Source: Sphaerosporella brunnea (taxonomy: Eukaryota > Ascomycota > Pezizomycetes > Pezizales > Pyronemataceae). Taken from it: a DNA stretch of 64,000 nt. A program made the translations under genes and the position numbers. The DNA lies in assembly GCA_008704415.1 (NCBI GenBank), contig VXIS01000279.1:1-64000 (forward strand). The letters run 5' to 3'. A model generated the notes under the pieces. It was given only the letters and a program-made list of their open reading frames with translations. It was not told where the DNA came from and searched no databases. How positions within the stretch are numbered: the stretch's first letter is position 1; every line of letters begins with the position of its first letter. Positions 32,996 through 42,334 of the stretch are shown one piece after another.

Positions 32996-33931
32996 TCAAG
33001 CGCAGGGGCCGCGGACGCGGGAGACAGGGCGAGCGGCTAGGAGATGCAGAACCATCGGGGGAGCCGCGGGTCTTCGGAGTGCATGTGCGTGGTCGGGGCA
33101 ACACTGGGGTTGGGGCGGCGGAGGAAGGGTCCCGCACTGTGGCCTTTTCGCGTGGCAGGGAGGCACCTGTGCGTGATCCACCGGCGTCCGATGATCTCGA
33201 GCTGTCTGCGCCCGATTCTGCAGCGCCAGGAGAGGTGGCTGTGGGTCCTGAGGCGTATGTGCTATCGTTTCCTCCTGCCGAAGCGCTTTGTCCTTGGGTG
33301 CTCGAAGCGTTGTCGCCATCCCTTCCTGGCCCGACGTTGCCGTGTGGGTATGCGTTTTCCAGTTGAGCTGGACGTCGACGATACTGCTGGTGCCCGAGCA
33401 CCCCGGCGTGACTGGGCGGAGGGTGAACAGTCCCCGATCGAACAGCGTGTGCATATTCCGTTGCCCAGCGCCAGGCCGTTTGTCGGAAAGTAGCTTTTCG
33501 TGCCCCCGGCAAGCCGCCAGATCCGCCGTTGCCAGTCGGGGCCAAGCAGAATCGCCAGCATAAACCAGAAGACGCAGTTGCGGTAGGATGTCTTCGCCGC
33601 CAGAGAGTGCGGGAGGATGTGGCAGGCCTCGACGTTCAAGTCCGCGTGCGTGTGCGTCAGCATGCACCGATCGAGCTGGCGGCGCACGCAGTCTTCCCGC
33701 AAGACCGCATTGCGGGGCTTGGAAGCAGAAGCAGTGATCTCCGCTTCACGGTCGCTGTCGGGTGGCGGAGTGACCCACACGTCTGAAAGATTGGGTGCCT
33801 GGGCAAGCGCGAGGACCTCGTCGTGATTCGTGGAGCCGTCGACATCGGTTTCCTCGCTGTCGGCCAGGACGGTGGGCGAGTTGGCGGAAGTTTTCTTCCC
33901 ACCGCGGTTCAACGTCCAGTCTGTGAAGGGT
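32996..33931 (-). pseudogene. HNH-nuclease domain protein, frameshifted and next to a copia insertion
   Basis: The minus frame from about 33930 has an acidic start, then CVRRQLDRCMLTH, EACHILPHSLAAK, FWFMLAILLGPDWQ and TNGLALGNGI. This is the signature of the Agaricomycete HNH proteins (DRC..T, AHI.PFSL, then NG..L....H..FD). At about 33445-33456 the expected continuation (HTLFDRGLFTLRP) switches to another minus frame that runs on to 32996, so a one- or two-base shift breaks the HNH core between the first His and the last. The frame has no ATG before the domain, and the copia target site GGGTT (33928-33932) lies just upstream of the first codons. Presumed role: metal-dependent nuclease of unknown biology. 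Which frame carries the true carboxy end is uncertain. Confidence 0.55.
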
Positions 33932-33932
33932 T

Positions 33933-34140
33933 TGTTGGAAAGAGGGTCTTTTGGGAGGAATCAAGCGTGAGAGGATGATGGTGAGGAGTAAAGGTAAATT
34001 GTCCGATAACGTTCTAGGAGGCTAATCTACCCTTATATATACTCTTTCCAAGCCTCACAAGATATCACTCGGCCTTCATCATGGCCTGTCACTCGTCCTT
34101 GTCCGTCCTCCAATCATGCCTAGAAAGCCAGTTTCCAACA
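33933..34140 (-). repeat. 3' LTR of the copia element
   Basis: 208 bases with TG...CA ends. It contains TTATATATACTC, a TATA-like motif, at about 34033-34044. One difference from the 5' LTR. Confidence 0.95.
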
Positions 34141-34158
34141 CTCCCCCCTCTTTCTAGG
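34141..34158 (-). promoter_or_regulatory. Polypurine tract of the copia element
   Basis: On the minus strand GAAAGAGGGGGGAG directly precedes the 3' LTR, the expected plus-strand primer. A near-copy lies about 30 bases upstream at 34171-34190, overlapping the last codons of pol, so the tract is duplicated. Confidence 0.75.
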
Positions 34159-34172
34159 CAGTTACCGATCGT

Positions 34173-36902
34173 CTACACTCCCCCCTCTTTCTGGGGAGTG
34201 TTCGATTCTTTAACTTCGTGTAGGCCAAGCCTTTCGGTAAGGGCTTGGTGTCGAGCGACGGGAAGGGCTTTGGTTAGGAGGTCTGCGACGTTATCTTCGG
34301 AGGCGAAGTAGTCGAATTTGACGTTGCCTTTCTCCTGCTCGTCCTTAGCATGGTGGAACTTGATGTCTATATGCTTCGTCTTTGCTTTGAGGACTCCGGT
34401 TGCGATGAGCTTCAGCGCTCCTTGGTTGTCGCAGTTTATTGGCATGGCGTCGTCGATCGATCCGTCGATATCGCTGCGTAGCTGTCGTAGCCATAGTGCT
34501 TCTCGAGTCGCATCCGAGCAGGCTATGTATTCAGCTTCCAGCGTTGATAGGGCGACGACGGTTTGCGATTTCGCTTGCCAGGATATCGACCCCTTATTCG
34601 TTTGGAATACGTATCCTCCTATTGACTTCCTGCTTCCGGTGCTTCCAGCCCAGTCGGAGTCTGTGAAGCCCGTTTCGCTAGCATTCGGCTGCTGGGCAAT
34701 ACCCGTAAAGTGCAGTCCGTATTTCGACGTTTTCTTGAGGTATCGTAGGGCTCGCTTTGCGGCCGTTAGGTGCATCTGTAGGGGATTCGCATTGTATTTG
34801 CTCAGGACCGTTACGCAGAATGCGATGTCAGGCCTAGTGCCCAATGCTGCATACATCAGGGATCCAATCACCGATTGGTATAGGATCTTGTCTGTCAGCT
34901 GCTTGTCGTTGCATAGGGGGTTGTCGAGGTCGACGTTGGTGTCCATTGGTGATGATGCCTCTTTGGCGCTTTCTAGGCCGAATTTCCGGATGATGGAGTG
35001 TATATACGTTGTCTGGCTGAGGGTGATGCCTGCGGTGTTTCGTCCGATTTCGAGGCCTAGAAACCTCTGGGCTTCCCCAAGATCTGTCATTTCGTAGCGT
35101 TTGTTGAGTTGCCGTTTGGTGTTTTCTCCTCCATCTTGCTTGACGTGGACGATGAGGATGTCATCGACGTAGAGTAGCAGCAGAGCCTCCTCTTTGATGA
35201 TGTAGAGGTTTGGATCTGCAGCGGATTGACTGAAGCCGACGGATAGCAGGAATTGGTTGATGCTGTCATACCAGAGCTTTGGCGCTTGCTTGAGCCCATA
35301 TAGGGCCTTTTGCAGTCTTACGGTTGATCCTGACAGTGACGGATCGACTTCTTCTATGCCTTTCGGTAAGGTCATATAGACGTTTTCGTTGTCGATCTTG
35401 GGGTTGAGGAAAGCCGATTTGACGTCCATATGATCGATTCGCCAGCCTTTGTGGGCACTCATAGCTAGTAGCATGCGGAGAGTGGAGAGCTTCGAGACGG
35501 GAGCGTAGGTTTCGTTGAAATCGACGCCTTTGACTTGCTCGTATCCCTTGATTACTAGTCTGGCCTTGAATTTCGTGGTCCCGTCTGGATTCAGTTTCGT
35601 CCGAAAGACCCATCTGCTTCCGATTGCCTTTGAGGTTCCCGTCGAGGCTTGATTTCCATGGAAGTCGAAAGTGAGGTTGACTAGCAGCGACTTCCATTCC
35701 TCTTTCATGGCTTCAATCCAAGAGGCTTTGTGGGGGCTAGTCATCGCTTCTTCTAACGAGGTAGGATCAGGCTCATAGAGGAGGGAAATCGGATCAGCTT
35801 CGTCACTCCCCCCTCGATTTGCCTTCTCAACTATGGCTGCATCCGCTGCTACGAAGTCGAATTCGTCGTCTGACTCGCAATCATCGGCATAGGTAGGGAA
35901 TTCGACGTCGTTTTCGGTCTGGTTGTCGGTTTCGAAGCGGTTGCGGTTTTCGTTGAAAACGACGTTTGAGCATTCGATAGCGCCTCCATTTAGGCCACGG
36001 TCAGGGTCCCATAGACGCCAGATTTTGGTAGTGTCGTGGACGTATCCGAGCATCATACAAGGTCGCGATCGTATGCCAAACTTCTTGTTTTTGCGCTGCT
36101 CTTTCGGGATATATTTGTAGGCGATGCATCCGAAGCGTCGAAGATGCTCCAATTTGGGCTTGTCTTCGTATAGCATTTCGTATGGTGTCATGTGGTTGCA
36201 GGCTGCAGTCGGGGTCCTTCGGTGGATATATACTGCTGTCCTTACTGCTTCGGCCCAGAATCGCATGGGGAGCGCGGCGTCGATTAGCATGCATCGAGCC
36301 TTGGTATTGATAGTTCGGATCATCCTCTCGGCGACGCCGTTTTTATGCTGGGTGAAGGGAGGAGCAGGTTCGTATCGGATCCCCGAATCTGTCAGAGTCT
36401 TCTGGAATTCGTGGTTGTTGTATTCACCGCCACCGTTGTCGCAGCGAAAACGTTGGATGAGGTGGCCCTTATTTTCGATAGCTGCTTTGAAGACTTTGAA
36501 TTTCGATATGATTTCGGGAGCGTTTTTGGTGACTAGGAAGCAGACTTCGGTATAGCGGGTGAAGTCGTCGACGTAGACGATATAGTAGGAAGCTCCTCCG
36601 ATGCTGGATTTCAGAGGACCGCATACGTCGGAGTGTATGAATTCGAACGGTTTGGTGGCTCTAGTCTGCTTGGACCTCTCGAATTTCTGCGTATGTTTGC
36701 CGGTTATGCAGACTTCGCAGCTTGTAGGCGGGTTTGGCGTCGATATGTTGAGAAGCTTCTTCATTGACGCCGCATTTAGGTGAGCAAGTCGGCGATGCCA
36801 TAGCTCAAAAGGGTCAATTTGCTTTGGAGTACTGGCAGGAGTTAGCCAAGTCTTGTCCCATTCTGGGGTGTTTTTGCTGCATTTGGTGTCGTTTTTCAAC
36901 AC
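34173..36902 (-). CDS. Copia integrase, reverse transcriptase and RNase H
   Basis: A 909-codon open frame, no internal stop. Order: pre-integrase zinc-binding region (LWHRRLAHLN, then CEVCITGKH), integrase catalytic core (FIHSDVCGPL, YVDDFTRY, FRCDNGGGEY), a connection with FWAEAVRTAVYIHRRTPT, RT (SRWVFRTKLNPDGT, HMDVKSAFLN, LYGLKQAPKLW and the catalytic YVDDILIV), then RNase H (FTDSDWAGSTGSRKSIGGY, EAEYIACSDA, NCDNQGALKL, KHIDIKFHH). All catalytic acids are present. It is in a different frame from the protease and would normally be the rest of one Gag-Pol polyprotein. The first ATG is near residue 47 (MKKLL), after the zinc-binding His pair. Confidence 0.9.
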   Translation of the reverse strand: MLKNDTKCSKNTPEWDKTWLTPASTPKQIDPFELWHRRLAHLNAASMKKLLNISTPNPPTSCEVCITGKHTQKFERSKQTRATKPFEFIHSDVCGPLKSSIGGASYYIVYVDDFTRYTEVCFLVTKNAPEIISKFKVFKAAIENKGHLIQRFRCDNGGGEYNNHEFQKTLTDSGIRYEPAPPFTQHKNGVAERMIRTINTKARCMLIDAALPMRFWAEAVRTAVYIHRRTPTAACNHMTPYEMLYEDKPKLEHLRRFGCIAYKYIPKEQRKNKKFGIRSRPCMMLGYVHDTTKIWRLWDPDRGLNGGAIECSNVVFNENRNRFETDNQTENDVEFPTYADDCESDDEFDFVAADAAIVEKANRGGSDEADPISLLYEPDPTSLEEAMTSPHKASWIEAMKEEWKSLLVNLTFDFHGNQASTGTSKAIGSRWVFRTKLNPDGTTKFKARLVIKGYEQVKGVDFNETYAPVSKLSTLRMLLAMSAHKGWRIDHMDVKSAFLNPKIDNENVYMTLPKGIEEVDPSLSGSTVRLQKALYGLKQAPKLWYDSINQFLLSVGFSQSAADPNLYIIKEEALLLLYVDDILIVHVKQDGGENTKRQLNKRYEMTDLGEAQRFLGLEIGRNTAGITLSQTTYIHSIIRKFGLESAKEASSPMDTNVDLDNPLCNDKQLTDKILYQSVIGSLMYAALGTRPDIAFCVTVLSKYNANPLQMHLTAAKRALRYLKKTSKYGLHFTGIAQQPNASETGFTDSDWAGSTGSRKSIGGYVFQTNKGSISWQAKSQTVVALSTLEAEYIACSDATREALWLRQLRSDIDGSIDDAMPINCDNQGALKLIATGVLKAKTKHIDIKFHHAKDEQEKGNVKFDYFASEDNVADLLTKALPVARHQALTERLGLHEVKESNTPQKEGGV

Positions 36903-36918
36903 TTAGCTTAGTTTTCGG

Positions 36919-37074
36919 CGTACTGGAGCGCAGAGCACTCTTTTCGTACTAAGTGTCGTACTGGAGCGTAGAAGCGCTCTTTTCAGTACTGAAGGTCATA
37001 CTGGAGCAAGAGGATGCTCTTTTCGTACTGAGGATCGTACTGGAGCTAGGGGATGCTCTTTTCGTACTGAGGGT
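36919..37074 (-). repeat. Minisatellite between protease and integrase: four units of 38, 40, 39 and 39 bases
   Basis: Units begin CGTACTGGAGC (one CATACTGGAGC) and contain CTCTTTTCGTACTGA or a variant: 36919-36956, 36957-36996, 36997-37035, 37036-37074. Each encodes a version of LSTKRASSCSS. The 39-base units keep frame; the 38- and 40-base units shift it, and this is where the protease frame ends and the integrase frame takes over. Confidence 0.85.
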
Positions 37075-37677
37075 AGCCGTATAGGGGCTTATATACTCCC
37101 TAATTCGCACTGAGGGCATGGGAGAATTATACCTTGTTTCAGTTTCATGCATTCCTTGATCGGATAGCATGGGCCTAGTTTTGGTTTCAGTGGGTTGAAT
37201 AGCGTGTTTTGCCTTGACAGGAGGTGACGTCTGTAGCCCCGATCTGGTGGTGACATGCATGTCTGCCTGAAGTTGGACCTTATAGAGGCCTCCGTCAATC
37301 GTTGCTTTGAGAATCGTATGCCCATTCACCGTTGTGACTATGCAGGTCCCGTCAAAGAATGTGGACCTGTTTCCGGCAGAGTCGAGCTGAGCGACAGATA
37401 TCAGGGATAGCCTGAATTCGGGTATGAATAGACAGTAGAGACGGAGGCCGTTAACGGAGACAAAGCCGGCTTGGTGGACGTCGGTTTGGTTATGATCTCC
37501 AAGCCTGACGACGTAGTTGACAGGTGAAAGGGATGAGAATAGGTTAGGGTTATTACACATATGGTGAGAAGCCGCCGAATCGATAGCCCAAGTGGGATCA
37601 CGGTCGGATGAGGTATTCAACGATATAAGCGCCTCTGACTTCAGAGAAGTGCAGGCGGAGACAGAGGCGCCGTCCCG
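36949..37677 (-). CDS. Copia protease region, in frame with Gag after a UGA
   Basis: Continues the second Gag frame immediately after UGA-CGG (37678-37680 stop, CGG next). It contains WAIDSAASHHMCNN, the aspartic-protease active-site DSA block of copia elements, and YCLFIPEFRLSLISVAQLD, the strand leading to the flap and second half. The frame has no ATG suited to independent initiation before the active site. It then runs into a repetitive Ser-rich segment encoded by four tandem units and stops at 36949. Cleavage of the polyprotein is the expected role. It would be made only by readthrough of the UGA, or not at all if the UGA is a simple nonsense mutation. Confidence 0.7.
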   Translation of the reverse strand, partial: RDGASVSACTSLKSEALISLNTSSDRDPTWAIDSAASHHMCNNPNLFSSLSPVNYVVRLGDHNQTDVHQAGFVSVNGLRLYCLFIPEFRLSLISVAQLDSAGNRSTFFDGTCIVTTVNGHTILKATIDGGLYKVQLQADMHVTTRSGLQTSPPVKAKHAIQPTETKTRPMLSDQGMHETETRYNSPMPSVRIREYISPYTATLSTKRASPSSSTILSTKRASSCSSMTFSTEKSASTLQYDT

Positions 37678-38641
37678 TCAATAGGCAGCCGCAGTCGATT
37701 TGGAGGGCTCGGGACTAGCTTCCTTCTTGGATTCGGTTTTTCTAGGCTTCCGTCGGGCAGCTGTCGCTTTCTGCTTAACGGGGCATTTCGGGACTCTGTG
37801 GCCGGGTTCACCGCAATAGTAGCAGACAGAGTCCTCGCTGTCGGACGTAGTGTCGCGCTGACGCTTCTTCATTTTCGACTTCTTCGACCAGCATTGACTG
37901 GTGTTGTGGGTGGATCTCTCGCAGAATTCGCACCATTTCTTCGATTGGTCACTGCTAGCACTGCTAGCATTTCTAGCACTGCTAGCATTGCTAGCAAGGG
38001 CTTCTGCAGCAGCATCCGATTGGTGTCGCATGGATCGGACTCTCTCGTCTTCGAGCAAGGCATCCATGATGGATTGGACAGTCGCATGGGGGTTGTTTTG
38101 CTGGATTTTGGCGGTGACTTCGAAAGCAGGCGGCAGCGAGGAGAATATATGCATTTTGAAGGCAGTGTCAGAGATTTCTTCTTCGGTTCCACGGATTTGG
38201 TTCTGGAGCTGACGGAGCTCGGAGAAGAAGCTGCTGATGGGAGCTCCGGGAGTCGGCCGCAGGATTGATGAAGCGGTGGTGGATTTGCTGACGACCGACG
38301 GAAGTGCTGGCTGTATTCAGCCTCTCTTCCAGAATCTGCCACATTTCGGCAGGGTCGTCGATGTTGTCGATATACGCCCTGATATCTTCGGAGCAGGCGT
38401 TGTGGATGCTAGCTGCGGCAGTTTGACTTCTGCGCCGATAGTCTTTAAACTTCTGGACAACTCTCTCGATTGCGTTTGCTGCCGGTCTGGCAGGCTCTTC
38501 TTCTTCGCCGTTGACGATGTCCCATGCGTCGATTGCGCAGAGCAGGCGACGCATGCTGTTGGACCAGGAGGTGTAGTTGAGGCTGTTGAGGCGATCGAAG
38601 GTGCCCATAGAGTGCTTGAAGGTGTCTTTGGTCGTCGACAT
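37678..38641 (-). pseudogene. Copia Gag (UBN2-type with CCHC zinc knuckle), one frameshift
   Basis: The likely start is the ATG at 38641 (MSTTKDTFKHSMGTFDRLNS). The first frame has FDRLNSLNYTSWSNSMRRLL and EMWQILEERLNTASTSVGRQ, typical of copia Gag. The expected continuation (LRPTPGAPISSFFSELRQLQ, then FKMHIFSSLPPAFE) is in another frame, so a one-base indel lies at about 38261-38270. The second frame carries a low-complexity Ala/Ser/Asn stretch and two zinc-binding stretches: CEFCERSTHNTSQC, then the knuckle CYYCGEPGHRVPKC. It ends in a Lys-rich tail and TGA at 37678-37680. Gag packages the RNA in virus-like particles. Confidence 0.8.
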
Positions 38642-38735
38642 AGCTGAGCAGGGTAGGTCTGGATTGGTGTTTTTTCGGCTAAAAGCTCTGATTTCGTCTT
38701 TTGGTAGGTAGGTCTGGATCGGTCTTTTGGCTAGT

Positions 38736-38758
38736 GGTAACACGCCGGGCTCATAACC
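38736..38758 (-). promoter_or_regulatory. Primer-binding site, complementary to an initiator tRNA-Met anticodon region
   Basis: The plus strand reads GGTAACACGCCGGGCTCATA then ACC, directly abutting the 5' LTR. GCGCGC-GGGCTCATAACC is the D-stem to anticodon-loop region of initiator tRNA-Met (anticodon CAT). Drosophila copia and yeast Ty5 use the same internal half-tRNA priming rather than the tRNA 3' end. Seen: sequence and position. Inferred: priming by a cleaved tRNA-iMet. Confidence 0.7.
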
Positions 38759-38966
38759 TGTTGGAAAGAGGGTCTTTTGGGAGGAATCAAGCGTGAGAGG
38801 ATGATGGTGAGGAGTAAAGGTAAATTGTCCGATAACGTTCTAGGAGGCTAATCTACCCTTATATATACTCTTTCCAAGCCTCACAAGATATCACTCGGCC
38901 TTCATCATAGCCTGTCACTCGTCCTTGTCCGTCCTCCAATCATGCCTAGAAAGCCAGTTTCCAACA
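38759..38966 (-). repeat. 5' LTR of the copia element
   Basis: 208 bases, followed on the minus strand by the primer site and flanked on the outside by GGGTT. Promoter activity for the element is expected here by analogy with other LTR elements. Confidence 0.95.
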
Positions 38967-38971
38967 GGGTT

Positions 38972-39900
38972 AACCCTTCGCGCGCAGGAACCGCCAAACC
39001 GTCACCAGCCACTATCGGCAGTGGCGTAAAATTACACCGCCACCTTCCAGACTTGTACTTGTGCAAACAAAGACGGCAATGGTCACAGCCTAACGGAACT
39101 GCTCCAAGTATGTGTGTACAGGGTCTACGTATGACGTGTTTCCAGACCATGCAAGCGACGATATGGGACTTCCACTCATCGGACAGCTTTTTGAGCCGCC
39201 GTGGCCAGGATATGGCTATAGTTGCTGATCCCGGAGTTGACGATGCGTTCTACACCGTTGACGTGCTTTCGATGCGTGGATCCCGCTTTCAGCAGTTTGT
39301 TGGGAGTTTAGCGGTTACTCCGATGGTAGGAGTGAGTCGATGTACCAATATAGGCATACCACCACTTCGGCGATGTTTGTAATCTGCAACATCCATTGAT
39401 TATAGTCAACATCTCCACCAACGGAGCACGCCGAACTGCTGGTACCACGCCGCATGCACTAGACCTTTTAAGCCATCTATATGGACCCTGCTTCAATTGT
39501 AGAGCGGTATGTATGTAGACGAACATGGTAGAGAACAGTTCAATAACGGTCGAGAAGATGTGGACGTGGAAACAGCTTTCGTTCAATATCCTAAGCCGTC
39601 CAAACACGGATCGACTCGATGTGGTGGAAAGGCGCAGAGATCGGGTGTATAGCTTGTTGAGAATTTGGTTGTTGAACACGCAGATGAGAGCTTCGTGGGT
39701 GAAGGCATTGCCTCCGCGCGATAGCGCACTGGATTGAGTAACGTCACAAAAATAGATAAGATCAGTGATATTCACTATCTTCCGCTGGTTATAGCAGTTG
39801 CCCATGGCCGTATATAGAAAGCATATATCTTCCAGAATGGGATCTACGCGTCGAACATTTCCCAAGATTGAAGCACGAAGGATCTTTCGATTTGTGGATT
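38972..39900. other. No gene recognised
   Basis: The minus frame 39308-39865 (185 codons) is Cys- and hydrophobic-rich without motifs and is not called. If the copia element is removed, the sequence at 38972 joins 33927. Confidence 0.4.
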
Positions 39901-40267
39901 CTAGGCCTGCGAGTGCGAAGCCTCCGCAGCGAAATCGTCCTGCGATCCCGTTGCACCATTGGCGAGAAGCTCATCCTCAAACTCTAACAGCTGCTCCTCA
40001 TCGAGGTCTTCCCAGCGGATGGGTTCTCGCCCCCGGACTCATGCCTGCGCTCGGTCCAGCCACGTCGAGTGATATAGAGAAGGTGTGTACGTTGCCGCGA
40101 GGTATTTGTCGAGGTATGCTTTTGGCAATATTTGCAAACAACGCGTGGTTTCTGTGTTTTAGGTTAGCCCAAACGCTACGCCGCACCGACAGGACTCTGA
40201 CCTTCTTTTCGGCATCCGTGTATCGGTTAAACGCCGCAGAAACTGCTTCATCCCGAGGGTTTCCCAT
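39901..40267 (-). CDS. Probable short spliced gene, unknown function
   Basis: The ATG at 40267 opens a 59-codon exon, MGNPRDEAVSAAFNRYTDAE followed by a basic part (VRRSVWANLKHRNHALFANI) and QIPRGN. A GTACAC donor-like site follows at 40090. Downstream, after an AG near 40038, a frame reads IRWEDLDEEQLLEFEDELLA and ends at TAG 39901-39903. The acidic end looks like a natural carboxy terminus. The phase between the two parts does not match with the obvious acceptor, so the splice is unresolved or the gene is decayed. Family unknown; nothing around it suggests a role. Confidence 0.4.
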
Positions 40268-42109
40268 GGCTGTTGGTGGTGGTGGTTGTTTTAGGTGCAG
40301 CAGGCCGGGGGTCAAATGCGTTTTGAGTGTGGCTGTGGTGGCGCACCAACTATTACTACGGTGGCTGTGCTATGTAACGTGACATGCATGTAACGTTACA
40401 TGTTTACCGTATCGTGCTCAACTTTATGGTTGGTATTGCTTGCGCCCCAGCCGCATGTACGCGGCACGAACCGAAACCGCGTCGCGCGTTCAGCGCCCAG
40501 GCGGCGCGGCTCACAACCAGGCGGGTTCCGCGCAGGGGCGGCGGCGGTCAGCCTTGCCAGCCCGCCCGGAACGCAACGGTCGGTCGGAGTGACTCGCCTC
40601 AGCAAGCGATTCCCAGTGACGTTAGGAGTATCTTGCCTTCACGCCTTTGCGGCGAGTCCTCAAGGCATGTAGCTCCCGCTCGCACCACATCTGCGATGCT
40701 GCGCCCAACGCACGCCGCAGGTTCAGCGTTGCCCACTTCTCCAAGTTTCCAGATCTGCTGGCTTGGGGTCATCATATTCTGCCACAATCCTGCCAACCCT
40801 TCCGCGTACATCGATCACGAATAAAGTATTGCGTGTGGTCTATTCCGCAGTCGCGACACGACCTCTCGAGCCGAAATGAGGTTGATTCGGAGGCTTCACC
40901 GACCCGAGCACAGTAGGCTTCGAGGTCTCTGGCACGGCCCTGATGGGGGCGAAGGCCCTGGAGCAACCTCTGCGGCAGAAAGGCAAGGCAACCTTCAGCA
41001 TTCAAATAGGACCAGTCCGGCTCCAACAAGTGTAGACGCTTTTTGCCATCCACCATATGAGGGTTCTGAGCGTGCTAGCTTTTGCCCACGATCAAATCAT
41101 AGGCTCCTTGGAGGTCAAACACGACATATCAACCGGCTAGGCTGACTGAGTTGCCTGTTATACCCCGCATATTGGCATCAATCCAAAGGCTGTCATAGAC
41201 ACTCCTACACTTCAACTGCGTTAAAGTATATATATATACAGTGAAGCCTTTACGACAGTACAACCGCTGCGGCTTTTGGGAAGCTGCGACTGGCGATCAG
41301 TTCCTCGGATGCGCCACGAGACGACGGCAACAACGCCAACGGAGGGGGCAGAAAAGGCACGACGCCCTCCACCACCGACGGATCGGTATCCATCGCCTTG
41401 GGGTCTGCAGACAGATTTGTTGCAGGTCAGGACAAGCGCAAAGGGGTGGGGTGTGCTCTGGCAAATTTCCGGTGTCGTTGTTCGCATCCAGCGCAGCCCC
41501 GTCCAGATATGGCACCCGAGTTGGACACGATTTCCCAGGGTCTTGCATCCCTGGCAACGCGTGACTGCGCCAATCAAGGTGTGCGGTGGGTCTCTGACCG
41601 GCCAAAACAGCGCGCCCACGTTTCCTGGAGGTCGCAGCGTGGCACTGTGGCTCTCCAACTGTAGCGCAAAGGTGCCCTTTGTCGCGGTCTGTGGTGTTTG
41701 GCGGGCGCGATAACGCTGCGAACCACACCACCCAGTGTATATACCATCCGGTAATGGTTTACTATACACTATGATCCCAGTGATAGGCCATGCACAGCTG
41801 TATGCCAACTTACCCCTGCTACATCAACGCCTCGATTGCACCTGCTCCACCAACACGCAAGGCGCCTGCTCCAAGACCTGGCTGCACTGTTGTCGCAATC
41901 CATTGAACGTAGTCCACACAGCTGGACCGGCGAAAAACCGAGCTTGCTTGCGCGCCGTTTTCCACAGTCTCCCCAGCGCGGGCTTGCCTGCCGATCAGAC
42001 CACCAGCCGGTGTGATCGCGAGCGTGTTTCGAGCACCGGCAAGAGCAGAAGTCCGCAACAAGCGGTTGTGAAGAGGTAAGTACACATTCCGCATGCCGAA
42101 TGACAATCA
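40268..42109. other. No gene recognised
   Basis: GC-rich antiparallel frames at 41221-41808 (minus) and 41276-41713 (plus) have no motifs. A (TA)n stretch lies at 41228-41239. Nothing is called. Confidence 0.35.
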
Positions 42110-42334
42110 GTGCCGCCATGGCCGCTATTTAATATGTCGATGCAAAATACAGGGGGAAATGCTGGCAAAGTTTTTAATGTGCTAACTGGTGTAAGGGAAG
42201 ACATCGATTACGACATCGACTGCAAAGGATCACCCAGACCGGTCCAAATCGTGAAAGGATATTCGGCACCCGTCAAATTACTCAGGATCTTTCAGGAGTA
42301 CAGAGAACTGCCAGGACTGCTTAGGACCCACTAA
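42110..42334 (+). CDS. Short open frame of unknown function
   Basis: A 74-codon frame whose first in-frame ATG codons are at residues 9 and 11 (MSMQNTGGNAGKVFNVLTGV), ending LRIFQEYRELPGLLRTH and a TAA at 42332-42334. It reads as soluble protein, and a GTAAGT followed by CAG at 42078-42107 lies just upstream, so it may be a last exon. The reading phase to the upstream frame does not fit simply. An AATAAA-like CAATAAAAC lies at about 42491. Confidence 0.3.
   Translation: MPPWPLFNMSMQNTGGNAGKVFNVLTGVREDIDYDIDCKGSPRPVQIVKGYSAPVKLLRIFQEYRELPGLLRTH

Larger units (their letters stand above)
33928..38971 (-). mobile_element. Ty1/copia retrotransposon, near full length, very young LTRs
   Basis: The element is 33933-38966 (5,034 bases), transcribed on the minus strand and bordered by the 5-base duplication GGGTT (33928-33932, 38967-38971). 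Each 208-base LTR begins TGTTGGAAAG and ends TTTCCAACA. The two differ at one position in 208 (CATCATGG versus CATCATAG), so insertion was recent. Order on the minus strand: LTR, primer site, gag with CCHC knuckle, protease, integrase, RT, RNase H, polypurine tract, LTR. Integrase before RT defines copia. Despite the youth, gag carries a frameshift, gag and protease are separated by UGA, and protease and integrase are in different frames. Either it was mobilised in trans or it uses recoding. Confidence 0.95.

Noticed and set aside
32587..33366. 259-codon plus-strand open frame
   Set aside because: It lies antisense to the HNH-related frames in GC-rich, arginine/serine-codon-rich sequence where three minus frames are also open. 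It has no domain, and its second half mirrors the minus frames.
32763..33545. 260-codon minus frame overlapping the HNH gene
   Set aside because: Ser/Pro/Arg-rich composition consistent with an alternative frame. It could supply a disordered carboxy end of the HNH protein, but I could not show the junction, so it is not a separate gene.
34318..35097. 259-codon plus frame inside the copia pol region
   Set aside because: Exact antisense shadow of the RT-RNase H coding sequence.
38730..38760. tRNA-Met-like sequence
   Set aside because: Only about 23 bases match, directly at the 5' LTR edge, with no acceptor stem or T arm. It is the primer-binding site of the copia element, not a tRNA gene.
39308..39865. 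185-codon minus open frame
   Set aside because: No motif; composition (Cys, Ser, Tyr scattered) looks like non-coding sequence, and no splice signals support it.
41215..41775. Possible pogo-like ends (TATAC-AGTG/CACTG at 41235 and 41740)
   Set aside because: The two ends share only a few bases beyond the TATA context; not an inverted repeat I can support.
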